From an uncultured Planctomycetaceae bacterium (GTDB lineage: Bacteria > Planctomycetota > Planctomycetia > Planctomycetales > Planctomycetaceae): DNA of 64,000 nt. The notes beneath the pieces are model-generated. The model was not told the origin of the DNA, made no database searches, and was given only the letters and a program-made list of their open reading frames with translations. Location of the stretch: positions 1 to 64,000 of the forward strand of contig CALSLT010000023.1 of the NCBI GenBank assembly GCA_943787265.1, in the 5' to 3' direction. Positions within the stretch are counted from its first letter, which is position 1. The number at the start of each line of letters is the position of its first letter. A program made the position numbers and the translations under genes. Shown here in pieces: positions 15,830 to 26,000 of the stretch.

Positions 15830-16843
15830 ATGGACCACAGCACCGCGTTTCAGGAATATGAGCAGTCCGCTCTGGAAGCAATCGCCGCTGCCGGAGATGC
15901 GTCTGCACTGGAAAATGTCCGCATCGAATTCCTCGGCAAGAAGAAGGGCCGCTTGAAGGACCTGCAGGCGGTCGTCGGCAAAGTCTCCGCCGAAGAACGC
16001 CCGGTCGTCGGCAAGGCATTCAACGAAGTTAAGACGAGAGTCTCGACAGCGTTCGACGCTCGTAAGAAAGAAGTTGAACGACCAAAGGCCGCGTTGTCGT
16101 CACTCGACATCACGCTGCCGGGAACTCCGGTCAAGCTGGGCAAGCGGCACCCGCTGACTCAGACGATGGAAGACTTCAAAGACATCATCGGCCGCTTCGG
16201 TTTCACCGTGGCGGACGGCCCGGAAATCGAAGACGAGTACCACAACTTCAACGCGCTCAACATCCCCGACGATCATCCGGCGCGAGACCCGCTCGACAAC
16301 TTCTATCTGTCGGCTGCTTCGTACGCGACAGGCGGCTTGCCAGACAATCCTCGATTGCTGCGAAGCCAGACGTCGACCGTGCAGATTCGCATGATGGAAA
16401 CCGAGAAGCCGCCAATCCGAATCGTTTCGCTCGGCCGCGTCTACCGACCGGACACGATTGACGCGACACACTCATGCATGTTCCACCAGATGGAAGGCCT
16501 GATGGTGGGCGACGATGTCACGATGGCTCAGTTGAAAACGGTGTTGCAACTCTTCGCAACGACGTATCTTGGCAAGGACGTACAGATTCGATTTCGACCT
16601 TCGTTCTTCCCATTCACAGAACCATCAGTCGAAGTGGACATGGGCTGGGGAGACGACTGGCTCGAAATTGGCGGAGCGGGAATGATCGACCCGAACGTTC
16701 TCAAAGCAATTGGCTACAACCCCGACGAAGTCAGCGGATTCGCCTTCGGCCTTGGTATCGAACGTTTTTGCATGCGTCGCCACCAGATTACCGACATCCG
16801 CCGCTTCTACGAAAACGACGTGAGATTCCTCTCGCAGTTCTGA
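15830..16843 (+). CDS. pheS: Phenylalanyl-tRNA synthetase alpha subunit
   Basis: A 337-residue class II aminoacyl-tRNA synthetase subunit that charges tRNA-Phe together with PheT. An N-terminal coiled coil (residues 1-85) is followed by the catalytic domain. [19 protein letters not shown] and [23 protein letters not shown] match the family. Motif 2 is [21 protein letters not shown], and motif 3 is [19 protein letters not shown]. The ATG at 15830 has GAGG ten bases upstream. pheT does not follow; a permease gene on the other strand ends 14 bp later. Confidence 0.96.
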   Translation: MDHSTAFQEYEQSALEAIAAAGDASALENVRIEFLGKKKGRLKDLQAVVGKVSAEERPVVGKAFNEVKTRVSTAFDARKKEVERPKAALSSLDITLPGTPVKLGKRHPLTQTMEDFKDIIGRFGFTVADGPEIEDEYHNFNALNIPDDHPARDPLDNFYLSAASYATGGLPDNPRLLRSQTSTVQIRMMETEKPPIRIVSLGRVYRPDTIDATHSCMFHQMEGLMVGDDVTMAQLKTVLQLFATTYLGKDVQIRFRPSFFPFTEPSVEVDMGWGDDWLEIGGAGMIDPNVLKAIGYNPDEVSGFAFGLGIERFCMRRHQITDIRRFYENDVRFLSQF

Positions 16844-16857
16844 GTCGGCGAAGTCTC

Positions 16858-18183
16858 TTATTCGTGACGCAACGCTTCAATCGGGTCCATGTGTGCTGCC
16901 TGGCGAGCTGGATAGACGCCAAAGATCACTCCGACGCCGAGCGAAATCACCAGCGACAGGATCACCGACCAGGGCGCGATGCGTGGCTCAAGCGACTGCA
17001 CGATTGGCGGCAGCATTTCGGGTGATGCCATCGTGATTGCTGCGCGGAGTCCTCGAAAGATTGGTCCGACGGAAAGGCCGAACAGAACGCCCAGCAGGCC
17101 GCCGATTGATGTCAGCACGACGGTCTCGGCGAGGAACTGATTGATGATGTGTTGTCGGGTTGCTCCCAGCGCGCGGCGAACGCCGATCTCTCGAGTTCGC
17201 TCGGTCACCGTTGCCAGCATGATATTCATGATGCCGATCCCGCCGACGAACAGCGAGATTCCAGCAATCACGACCAGCAGCACGTTGAACATTGCACGAG
17301 TCCGCTCCGCCTGACGAAGCAGTTCCCGAGGAACGACGACGGCGTAGTCTTCTTCGTCGTGAAACTTCTTCAGCAGCGTCTCGATGATTTGAGCTGTTTC
17401 GTCGACATCTTCGATGTTCTCGACTTCAACCGTGATCTGGCTGAGTTCAACTTTCTCGCCAGTGAAGTCGAAGCCCTGGCCGCCGCCGACACGTTTCATC
17501 ACGAGGTCGCCGACTCGATGACGCAGTGTTTCAAGCGAGATGTACGCATCCAGATTGTAGTCTCGTGAATCGAGGCTGCCGCCGATTGCCGCTGAAGCTG
17601 TTCTCGGCTTTGTCTGGCCGATGACGGTGTAAAATTCGCTTCCGACCCAGATCGTTCGGCCTATCGGATTTTCAAATGGGAAGAGTCGTTTTGCAGTGTC
17701 GTCAGCCAGGACGACGACCTTCTTCCCGCGATCGCGAGCGGTCAACCATCGGCCTCGCGCTATCTCAAGCCGGTTGAGTTCGAAGTAGTCCTCGACACAG
17801 CCCACCAGTTTGGCATCGGCTGTTCGGTTATCGAGCCGCAGTTCGAAGCGTAACTCCCGCATTGGAATCGCGCGGCTGATGTTTGGGATATTCTCGACAA
17901 TGCGTCGGTAGTCAGCACGCAGCAGCCCATACGTCTTGACCCGGCTGTTGGTTCCTTCGTCGCTACCAGCGTTCGGCTCTTTCGTTCGGACAATGACGTT
18001 TCGCGCACCAAGCTCTAGGATCTGTTGCTGTGCCCGATGGCTGACTCCTTCGCCCATCGCGACCAGCCAGATCACCGTCGTCGTGCCGATGAAAATACCC
18101 AGCGCGGCCAGACCCGCGCGCATCTTCTGCACCATCAAACTCTTGATGCCGAGCTGCACGGTTTGGAAAAGGGAGCCTGTCAC
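16858..18183 (-). CDS. MacB/FtsX-type ABC transporter permease
   Basis: A 441-residue inner-membrane protein. An N-terminal helix (about 18-42) is followed by a periplasmic MacB-like core domain (about 45-310). Three C-terminal helices carry the FtsX signature: ISLFVGGIGIMNIMLATVTERTREIG, VRRALGATRQHI, and a final VIFGVYPARQAAHMDPIEALRHE. The start is GTG at 18183. There is no nucleotide-binding domain fused to it, and no separate ATPase gene in the operon. As the last of five genes after a TolC-like protein and three adaptors, it probably forms a MacAB-TolC type exporter or a mechanotransmission complex; the substrate is unknown. Confidence 0.92.
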   Translation of the reverse strand: MTGSLFQTVQLGIKSLMVQKMRAGLAALGIFIGTTTVIWLVAMGEGVSHRAQQQILELGARNVIVRTKEPNAGSDEGTNSRVKTYGLLRADYRRIVENIPNISRAIPMRELRFELRLDNRTADAKLVGCVEDYFELNRLEIARGRWLTARDRGKKVVVLADDTAKRLFPFENPIGRTIWVGSEFYTVIGQTKPRTASAAIGGSLDSRDYNLDAYISLETLRHRVGDLVMKRVGGGQGFDFTGEKVELSQITVEVENIEDVDETAQIIETLLKKFHDEEDYAVVVPRELLRQAERTRAMFNVLLVVIAGISLFVGGIGIMNIMLATVTERTREIGVRRALGATRQHIINQFLAETVVLTSIGGLLGVLFGLSVGPIFRGLRAAITMASPEMLPPIVQSLEPRIAPWSVILSLVISLGVGVIFGVYPARQAAHMDPIEALRHE

Positions 18184-18243
18184 TGGTTTGCTTCAGTCTG
18201 CAGATTGAGTGGGGAAGGGAGCTGAATACTGGGCGGGGAACTG

Positions 18244-19725
18244 CTACTCGCCTTGCTTCCTGGCGACCGGTGGAGCGTCGGGAACTGACTCTTCTGTTGA
18301 TGCCGATTCGGCAAGTTCGGGTTCTCCGAAAGCGATTGGGTTGAGGATTACCTCGTCGCCTTCGACCAGTCCCTGCTCAACAACCGTGAAGATTCCGTTG
18401 CTGTCTCCAATTTTGATCGGTCGTCGCTGTGGCCCGTCGGCAGTTTGTACCCAGCAGAAATGATCGTCTCCTGCATCAACAATCGCCGCGACGGGAATCG
18501 TCAGAATGTCTTCGTGCGAAGCGATGATCACTTCGGCTTCCGCGCTCATGCCCGGTCTCAGACCGTGTCCAGCAGGAAGCGCAATCATGGTGTCGTAATT
18601 GACCTCGTTCGCTGTCCACCAACCGGCTGGCTTCGTGATGGAAGCCACCGATGAAACTGTTCCTTCCAGTGTCATGTCGGCAAGGTTGACGGAAGCTATC
18701 TGGCCGACCTTTACGCGGTCGACGACCGATTCATTGATTCCAACCTTGACCTGCATTCTGGACAGGTCCGGCATCAGCAGCACGACCTGATCTTTGTAGA
18801 GCCGAGTGCCTTCAGCGATCGGGCCAGATTCCCATGATGCAGCGTTCGGGTGAATGACCAGACCGCCTCGCGGTGCTTTGACAACACAATACTTAACTTC
18901 AGCAAGTGCTCGGTCACGTCGCGATGCGTCGGCCGTGGCACGTTCGGCATTTGCTTCGTGAGTTGCTTTGATGGCTTTCAGATTGCCGCTCAAAGTCTGC
19001 GATTCTTCTTTCTTTGTGAACCGTTTCAGTACGTCGAGCCGAGTTCGCGTCAATTCGACATTCAGCTTTTTCTGTTGAACTGCAAATTCATTCTCTTCGA
19101 CATTCAACTCACTGATATACTCGCTTTTTGCCATGACTTTTGTGTGACTCAGTCGGTTCTCCTCAGTTTTTAACGCAGCTTCCGCAATCACCAGGTCTTT
19201 CTCCAGGATCATCACTTCACTGAGATAACGACCTTCTTCATATTCCGAGATTGCCAGAATTGACCGTGCGACAGTTGCAGCTGATCGATCGGCAGCAGAC
19301 TGAGACCAGTGAGCGTACTTGGTGCGTTCGTCGATCTGTTCCTGGAGAAAGAGCGGATCGATCCTGACCAGCTCGTCACCCGGCTTCACGGTCGTGCCAC
19401 TTTCGACAATCCATAAGACGGCGTTTCGACCACGGACCTGGCATTTGATTTCTGTATTCTCTGAGCTTTCGACCAGGCCCTGGCTGGTGACGGTTACTAC
19501 AAGATCACCGCGAGCGATCGTGTGCGTCATCCGCGGGCTGACACTTTCCGAAGACATCACGCTGGAAATCTTCACCGCCGCTGCGACAGCCCCAGCAAGA
19601 ACAACCAACGCAATCACGCCGCTTCGCCACGGTACTGACCGCGCAGCACGACCACGAGCAATCATTTGCTTGTCGTGTGCGAGTTGTTCCGCACCTGCTG
19701 CTTCTGGGATTGTGTCAGTCGCCAT
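18244..19725 (-). CDS. HlyD/MacA-type periplasmic adaptor, paralogue A
   Basis: A 493-residue membrane-fusion protein. A cytosolic N-terminus of about 30 residues precedes a membrane anchor (about 36-55, VIALVVLAGAVAAAVKISSV). Then come a first biotinyl/lipoyl half (ARGDLVVTVTSQGLVESSEN), a long coiled-coil hairpin (about 130-270), the second half, a beta-barrel (MQVKVGINESVVDRVKVG) and a membrane-proximal domain ending in EGDEVILNPIAFGEPE. It bridges the permease to the outer-membrane TolC protein. It sits 60 bp before the permease and shares KPAGWW and the N-terminal MATD start with paralogue C. Confidence 0.9.
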   Translation of the reverse strand: MATDTIPEAAGAEQLAHDKQMIARGRAARSVPWRSGVIALVVLAGAVAAAVKISSVMSSESVSPRMTHTIARGDLVVTVTSQGLVESSENTEIKCQVRGRNAVLWIVESGTTVKPGDELVRIDPLFLQEQIDERTKYAHWSQSAADRSAATVARSILAISEYEEGRYLSEVMILEKDLVIAEAALKTEENRLSHTKVMAKSEYISELNVEENEFAVQQKKLNVELTRTRLDVLKRFTKKEESQTLSGNLKAIKATHEANAERATADASRRDRALAEVKYCVVKAPRGGLVIHPNAASWESGPIAEGTRLYKDQVVLLMPDLSRMQVKVGINESVVDRVKVGQIASVNLADMTLEGTVSSVASITKPAGWWTANEVNYDTMIALPAGHGLRPGMSAEAEVIIASHEDILTIPVAAIVDAGDDHFCWVQTADGPQRRPIKIGDSNGIFTVVEQGLVEGDEVILNPIAFGEPELAESASTEESVPDAPPVARKQGE

Positions 19726-19779
19726 AAATTAGCTTCCGCAACTTTTGGTCAGTCGCCGACTGGCAATCATGACCGTCGA

Positions 19780-21198
19780 TCAGTCAGTGTCTGGCGGAGT
19801 TGATACGGGCTCGGGCTCGTCGTCGTTTGGCCTTCTTCGAACACCGCTATCCAGTAATTTTGCGGCTTCGGCCTGGGCCTCTTCGACGTTCGCCAGTGGG
19901 TCGAGAATCACTTCGTCTCCCTCGGCTAGGCCGGATTCAACCAGAATAAACATGTCGCTGGAATCGCCCAGCTTGAGTGGTCGACGAGTCGTTATGTCGC
20001 CTTGCTTGACCCAGCAGACGTGCTCTTTCGCCGTTTCAAGCACGGCCGTCGTCGGAACGAGCAGCACGTCCTTGTGTCGAGCCATGACGACTTCGACCTC
20101 GACGGTCATGCCGGGCTTCAAACCCTCGACTTCTGGCAGCTCGACAATCGTGTCGTACTTCACGACATTGCCCGTCCACCACCCGGCTGGCTTCGTTACT
20201 GCGGCCACGTAGGAGATGTCTCCTTCGAGACTTTTACCAGGCATCGTCACTTTGGCCGACAGGCCAGGTTTGATTCGATCGATCATGGACTCGTGAATCC
20301 CTACCTTCACCTGCATTTTTGAAAGGTCCGGCATGAGCAACAGGATTTGATCTTTGTGGACGGTCGCCCCTTCTTCAATTTCAGGAGCGTTCGACCAGTC
20401 TTTGCCCGTTGGGTAAATCACCATTCCGCCCCGAGCAGCCTTAATAACGCAGTACTGAAGCTCTTCCTTCGCTCGATTCAGCCGTTCGTGATCCGCGTAG
20501 GCACGCTCCACATTGGCTTCGTGAGTTGCTTTGGCAACGTTGAATGCTCCGCTGAGCGTGGCGAGTTCCTCTTTTTTCGTGAATTTCTCAAGCACGTCGA
20601 TCCTGGTCTGAGTGAGCTTCATTCGAAGTTCCGCCTGAGCAACGGCGAACTCTTTCTCTTCCACTTCCAACTCGCTCGCGTACTCACTGCGGGCCATCAT
20701 GCGAGCATGTTTCAATCTGTTCTTTGCACTGAGTACGCTTGATTTGGCGATCGCGAGATTCTTTTGAAACGTCGCCATTTCGGAAACAAATTGACCTTCG
20801 AGATACTCGGAAATCGCAATCTTCGCCCGTGCCACGTCGGCTTGAGACCGTGCGACTTGCGAGTCTGCAAGGTGGGCGAATTTGGTTCGTTCGTTGATCT
20901 CTTCCTCGATCAGAAGAGTTTCCAGCCGCAGCAACTCATCGCCTGACTCGACAATTGTCCCGCTCTCAATCACCGAAATAATTACGTTGCTGTCACCTCG
21001 GACTTTGCATTTGATCTCAGTGTTGTTCGAGCTTTCCAGCGTCCCCTGCTCGGTGACTGAGACGATCAAGTCTCCACGAGCAATCACATGAGTCGACACG
21101 GGACCGAGGCTTCGCGACGTCCCGGTTTCGGAAAGAATCGCCGCTGCGGCCACTCCTGCCAAAGCGAGAACTGCGATTACGGTCACAACACGTTTCAT
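19780..21198 (-). CDS. HlyD/MacA-type periplasmic adaptor, paralogue B
   Basis: A 472-residue adaptor of the same family as its two neighbours. The N-terminal segment VVTVIAVLALAGVAAAAILS is a signal anchor starting almost at once after the ATG. The order of parts is: lipoyl half (ARGDLIVSVTEQGTLESSNN), coiled-coil hairpin (about 105-260), second half, beta-barrel (MQVKVGIHESMIDRIKPG), conserved KPAGWWTGNVVKYDTIVELP, and the C-terminal domain. It lacks the long cytosolic leader of A and C. About 54 bp separate it from A, while an 81-bp gap with a palindromic repeat separates it from C. Confidence 0.9.
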   Translation of the reverse strand: MKRVVTVIAVLALAGVAAAAILSETGTSRSLGPVSTHVIARGDLIVSVTEQGTLESSNNTEIKCKVRGDSNVIISVIESGTIVESGDELLRLETLLIEEEINERTKFAHLADSQVARSQADVARAKIAISEYLEGQFVSEMATFQKNLAIAKSSVLSAKNRLKHARMMARSEYASELEVEEKEFAVAQAELRMKLTQTRIDVLEKFTKKEELATLSGAFNVAKATHEANVERAYADHERLNRAKEELQYCVIKAARGGMVIYPTGKDWSNAPEIEEGATVHKDQILLLMPDLSKMQVKVGIHESMIDRIKPGLSAKVTMPGKSLEGDISYVAAVTKPAGWWTGNVVKYDTIVELPEVEGLKPGMTVEVEVVMARHKDVLLVPTTAVLETAKEHVCWVKQGDITTRRPLKLGDSSDMFILVESGLAEGDEVILDPLANVEEAQAEAAKLLDSGVRRRPNDDEPEPVSTPPDTD

Positions 21199-21218
21199 GA
21201 TGATCTTTCAATCCCGTC

Positions 21219-21274
21219 GTAGGGTGCGTCTTGACGCACCGTTCCGTGTGAAGGTGCGTCAAGACGCACCCTAC
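21219..21274. repeat. Palindromic repeat inside the export operon
   Basis: Two perfect 22-bp inverted arms (21219-21240 and 21253-21274) are separated by 12 bp. Each arm is itself a near-palindrome built on GGTGCGTC..GACGCACC, so the whole can fold as one long or two short hairpins. It lies between adaptor genes C and B on an otherwise tight operon and could affect mRNA stability or relative expression. Confidence 0.9.
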
Positions 21275-21279
21275 TTATA

Positions 21280-22788
21280 CTACTCTGACTCTGTACTCTC
21301 TTCTGATGATTCTTCATCTGCCGAAACGTTACTTGCGTCGATTGTCGCCAACGCGTCTTTTTCGGCTTCTTCGATGAAGGCGGTCGGGTTCAGAACAACT
21401 TCCTCGCCTTCGTTCAAACCGGCTTTGACCAGAATGAATACGTCGTTGCTGTCTCCAAGTTCCAGTCGTCGCTTCGAAGTTTTTCCGGCGATTCGTACCC
21501 AGCAGAAATCGCCCTCTTCCGTTTCAACAACGGCCGCGACAGGGACAGTCAAAACGTCATGGTGTTCTGCCAGGATGACCTCGACTTCGGCACTCATGCC
21601 CGGCTTCAAGCCTGCGTCAGATGGGAGGTCGATGATTGTGTCGTACTTGACGACGTTACCTGTCCACCAGCCAGCGGGTTTGGTGACGGTTGCTACTTTG
21701 GAGACTTCCGCGTCGAGTGTGCGATCTGGCAGGGTGACGATGGCTTTCAATCCGGCGTGAACTCGTTCGACCATCGATTCGTGAATACCGACCTTCACCT
21801 GCATCTTCGAAAGGTCCGGCATCAACAGAAGCACTTGGTCTTTACGAACGTTTGCTCCCTCTGTGATGTCGGGAGTTCTCTTCCACGAAGCGGCGGATGG
21901 GTAAATGACCAGCCCTCCCGTTTCCGCTTTGATGATGCAATCTTTGAGTTCCTGCTCTGCTCGGTCGCGCCGCTTGATTTCCATTCGCAACCCAGCTTCG
22001 TCCGCGGCGAGTTTTGATTGACTGGCTGTCAGGTTGCCATTCAGCGTTTCCAACTGCATCGCTCGTGTGAACTCTTTCAGAACTTTGATCTCAGTCTCTT
22101 TAACCTTCAGCTCAAGTTCGGCCTGCTTGACCGTGAACGCGTTGCCGTCGACCTGCAGTTCGGTGACGTAGCCCTGCCGAAACAGCGATTCAGATCGCTT
22201 GTGCATTTTCTGAGCCGTTCGAAGATTTCGTTTTTTGGCTTGGAGTTCCCCCTCGAGTTCCTGCAACAGCGTACGGAAGCGACCTTCTTTGTACGCATCA
22301 ATTGAGATCTCGGAACGTGCCACGTTGGCCTTTGTTTGTTCGAGCGTGGCCTGTGCGATGAATGTATTCGTTTTGGTCAGGCTGTGTTGCTCGTCGATGA
22401 TTTTCGTGTCGAGGCGAACCAGAACGTCGCCGGGTTCAACGACAGTTCCGGCTGGGATTACAAAAGTAACAGTGCTGTATCCTCTAACTTTGCATTTGAT
22501 CTCGGTGTTGTTCGAACTTTCCAGCGTGCCTTGCTCGGTAACTGTCACAATCAGATCGCCGCGAGCGACTCGATAAGTCAGCTTCGGGCCGACTTCCTCG
22601 GACTGAAGCACCGTGGGGAGATATGCAGCCCCAACGCTGATCGCGGCAAGCACGCACAGAATGAGATAGTGCTTCGGACCCCAGCGAGAAGGAGTTGGGC
22701 CGCCGCGCGAAGCCGTATTCTGCACGTTCTCCGAGTTGCTTTGAGCATCGAAGTGGTTTGGAGAATCGGGTAACACGTCAGTTGCCAT
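21280..22788 (-). CDS. HlyD/MacA-type periplasmic adaptor, paralogue C
   Basis: A 502-residue adaptor. A 40-residue cytosolic leader is followed by a membrane anchor (YLILCVLAAISVGAAYLPTV), the lipoyl half (ARGDLIVTVTEQGTLESSNN), a coiled-coil hairpin (about 125-275), the beta-barrel (MQVKVGIHESMVERVHAG) and KPAGWWTGNVVKYDTIIDLP. The C-terminal tail is rich in Glu/Ser. The ATG at 22788 (MATDVLPD) matches the start of paralogue A and is preferred over an upstream TTG. It is first of the three adaptors, 235 bp after the TolC-like gene, with a palindromic repeat in between. Confidence 0.9.
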   Translation of the reverse strand: MATDVLPDSPNHFDAQSNSENVQNTASRGGPTPSRWGPKHYLILCVLAAISVGAAYLPTVLQSEEVGPKLTYRVARGDLIVTVTEQGTLESSNNTEIKCKVRGYSTVTFVIPAGTVVEPGDVLVRLDTKIIDEQHSLTKTNTFIAQATLEQTKANVARSEISIDAYKEGRFRTLLQELEGELQAKKRNLRTAQKMHKRSESLFRQGYVTELQVDGNAFTVKQAELELKVKETEIKVLKEFTRAMQLETLNGNLTASQSKLAADEAGLRMEIKRRDRAEQELKDCIIKAETGGLVIYPSAASWKRTPDITEGANVRKDQVLLLMPDLSKMQVKVGIHESMVERVHAGLKAIVTLPDRTLDAEVSKVATVTKPAGWWTGNVVKYDTIIDLPSDAGLKPGMSAEVEVILAEHHDVLTVPVAAVVETEEGDFCWVRIAGKTSKRRLELGDSNDVFILVKAGLNEGEEVVLNPTAFIEEAEKDALATIDASNVSADEESSEESTESE

Positions 22789-22860
22789 TGTCTTGGCCTG
22801 TGGAGATCGTGGCAGAGGTCTGGGAAATAATTGGACCAACTATGAGCGTTGTTCTCGGTC

Positions 22861-22915
22861 GTAGCCAGAGTGGCAACACTTCGGGCGAGTCCCGAACTCT
22901 TGCGAGTCCGGCTAC
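22861..22915. repeat. Palindromic repeat (GTAGCC..GGCTAC)
   Basis: A 55-bp element with GTAGCC (22861-22866) and GGCTAC (22910-22915) as outer arms and imperfect pairing throughout (CACTTCGGG against CCCGAACTC). It lies between the TolC-like gene and adaptor C. Its composition differs from the other palindromes in the window, so it belongs to a separate repeat family. Confidence 0.75.
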
Positions 22916-23023
22916 AGCCGAGGCGATCAAATCGGAAAGTGCTTAAGAGTATTTACAGCCGCCCCCGGACGTCAAAAGTCAACCTGAGATTTCGCGATAT
23001 CGTGGACATGAATTCGCTATTTT

Positions 23024-26000
23024 TCAGGCTTTGTGGCGACCCAACCCTCTGTTGGCGAACTGTCTGTACTGACTTTCGAGCGTTTCCTGCCGTTCACACT
23101 TTGATGGTTCGTGACCAGCTGCTTGGATGATTTGGCAGCGCTGAGGGCTTCTCGCCGTGGAGTCGGCTTGCGTTGAACTTGCTGAGTCAGGCTCGACGGC
23201 CCGCGTCGCAGGCGTGGGAATCGGTACCTGTTTGCCGACTGAACGTGGAAGCTCCTCCGGTTCGGTGTACGACGCTCGCCTCCTGTCGATTTTGGGCTCC
23301 GGGGCAGCCAGTTCAGCCGAAACTTGTCGAAGTTCATCGCCCTGTTGCGGCTTCTTCAGCTTACGGATTCCAATCCGATCCAGAACGTTGGCGATCAGTC
23401 CGGGAGCCTTCTTCACACCAGACTCAGATTCCCGCTGCAAAGCCGCTTCGTAAAGAGCGGGAGGGACCATTGGGGGCAAGGCGTCATTGCCTTCACTGTT
23501 CAGCGGAACGGAAACGTCCAGATCCTCGAGTGGCGTTTCGATCCAGCGGCCATCCTCGTCGAGTTTCATCACGCCCAACTCGCGATACAGCCGAAGCTTA
23601 GCGGCGTAGTAATTCAGCCAGGCTGCGAGGAACGCGTTCTGAGTATTCTGAAGCGAACTTTGGGCACTCAGCAGGTTGATCGCCGTCGTCGGGTTAATAA
23701 ATGCTCTTGCACCTGGGGGGAGCTGCGGCGGCGGAGTGATCAGGTCGAGCTGCGTCTGGTCGACTCGACGGAGTGCGATGGAGACAGCAAGCCGTTGAAT
23801 GTCCAACTGCCGTCGCCGTTGCTCGAGGGTTCGGACCAAAGCGCGAAGCCCTTTCTGCAATGAGTCTCGCGACTGAATGAATTCTCGACGACTTTGCTGG
23901 TAGGTGATCAGCGATGACCGGTAAGCATTTCGTTCAACAAGTCGAGTGAACGGAGCATCGAATTGCAGACCCATTCGGAAGTTTCCATCAGCCGGTCGCA
24001 GGCTGACAGGATTATCGCGAGCCGTGTTAAGGTCGCCACTGGCGGTCACGGTCAGGTTGGATTGCAGAGCGTCCGAAGTCACCTGAATCTGGCGCCAGCG
24101 ATCAACGAGTGCCGCGCGACCGTTCATAAAGTCCAGGCGGTTGGCCAGCGCAATTTCGAAAGCAGCTTCCGGGCCAAGATCGATCGAGTCTACCGTGATC
24201 ACTTCCAGCCTTGCCTGAGCCGGCACCAGCGAAAGACGCTCGACAACCTGCAGAAACGCCTGCACCCACGCGACCACTCCACGATTCGTTTCGACTCGGG
24301 TTTGATCCGTCAAACCGTCGCGAAGCGACTCCAGCTCCGCGACTGTCACGTCGAAGCCGACTTCGCCTTTCTCCAAATCGTCCATCCGTTGATGGAGCCG
24401 TTCCCGGTCACGTTGAAAAAGTTCTTTCGCTGTTTCTGTCATCGTTTTTTCACGGACGGGTACGACTGCATCCATCCGGGCAAGATCGTCGCGAGCGTTA
24501 TCAAAGAGTCGCTTCACGGGATCGATGTACGCGAAGGCGTCTTCCAGAATCATCTCTGGTTCCTGGTCAACGCGACGAGTCCGATGCTGGATGACGATAC
24601 AACCCTCACTCAGCTTCAGAAGATCGGACAGCCAGTCGACATTGCCGCTGACCGTTGTCTCAATCGATTCGTCTGTTAGCCCGTCTGAAAGTCGCTCCAA
24701 CTTGGCTGCTGCTGAGGCATAATGGCTGACAAGGCTTTTGGGATCGTTGGTCAGCTTTTCTCTGACCAGTTCGACAAGTGTGAGGTCGGCATCGCTGACG
24801 GGAGGCTCCGACGGGGCGTTCATCAACTCGAAGGTTTCAAGATCGGCGGATAACGTGTCGACTCGCAATTGCATCGACTCAACGAGCGTCAGGATGTCGC
24901 GCAGAGTTTCGTCGACGGAATCGACGTCGGCATTGCCAGGCAGAAGCACAACGTCGCCTTGCAGCTCCTCGATGGTTTCCGCCAGATCCAGCAGCTCGGC
25001 GATGTCGCCAACTCGCGATTGGAAGTCGAACAGAGATTCAAGGATTGGATGGGCGTCGAGTGGTAACAGCTGGAACTGAGTGATCAGACTTTCGTCCAGT
25101 TCAAGTGGGAGGTCCGAAGGCAGGCCGAGCTGCCCGGTCTTGTAATTATCAAGGGCGAGTTTCAGTCCGTTTGTCTGGTCGAGAAGAGTTGCCCGGGTGA
25201 CTTCGATGCTCTGCCGAAATTGATCAACCTGGACGATGTCAATCAGCTCGTTGTCGTACAGAGCGACAAGGCGTTCAAGAGTTCGTGATTGCAGATTGAG
25301 ATTGTCCTGCGTGTTTCGAATTCGTTGAACCTGTTGAAGCAGGCCAGCATAGCCGTTCACGCCGCCTGCTCCGCCAAAGGAAGTCAGATTGGTACTGGTC
25401 TGTCCCCGGCTTGGCCCGACCACTCCCAGGTCGCCGATTGCGATGTTCGTATAGAAGCCCTGACGAAACTGGCTGTACGCTCGCAGGTTCGCCAGAAGTT
25501 TCCGTTCATCGGCGGTCAGCCCTTCGAGTGCGATGTCGCGGCCGGCTCCGCGAAGCAACGGCTGCGTCACAGCGAAATTCACCAACGATTGCGACAGGTT
25601 GGTGTCGCCGCCAGAAAATTCGAAGACGAACGAGTTTGCAAAACCAACGAGCAATTCTCCGGCCGTCGAGAATCTCCGTTCTGCAAACAGTGCCGACGAG
25701 TTGCGACCGCGCCCGAGGCGACCGACTGTCAATTGATTTGAGTTGCCTGCCAGTTTTCCTGAGTTAGCAAAGTTCAGCCCGTATCCGCCGAAGAAACGCG
25801 TATCCAGATTGAATCGTTCTTCGCTGACATCCAGAGCCGACAGATAAAGAGTCTCCAACTGCCGCTGATGATTCGGGGAGTGAACGTAGGCCAGACGAAG
25901 TGCTGAGTTGATGTCGAGTTTGACCGTGCCGTCTTCCGCCGTTTCAACGTACTCGCCAAGCGCGTTCCGCCATTGAGGATTCTCCAGCTCTGTGCGAACA

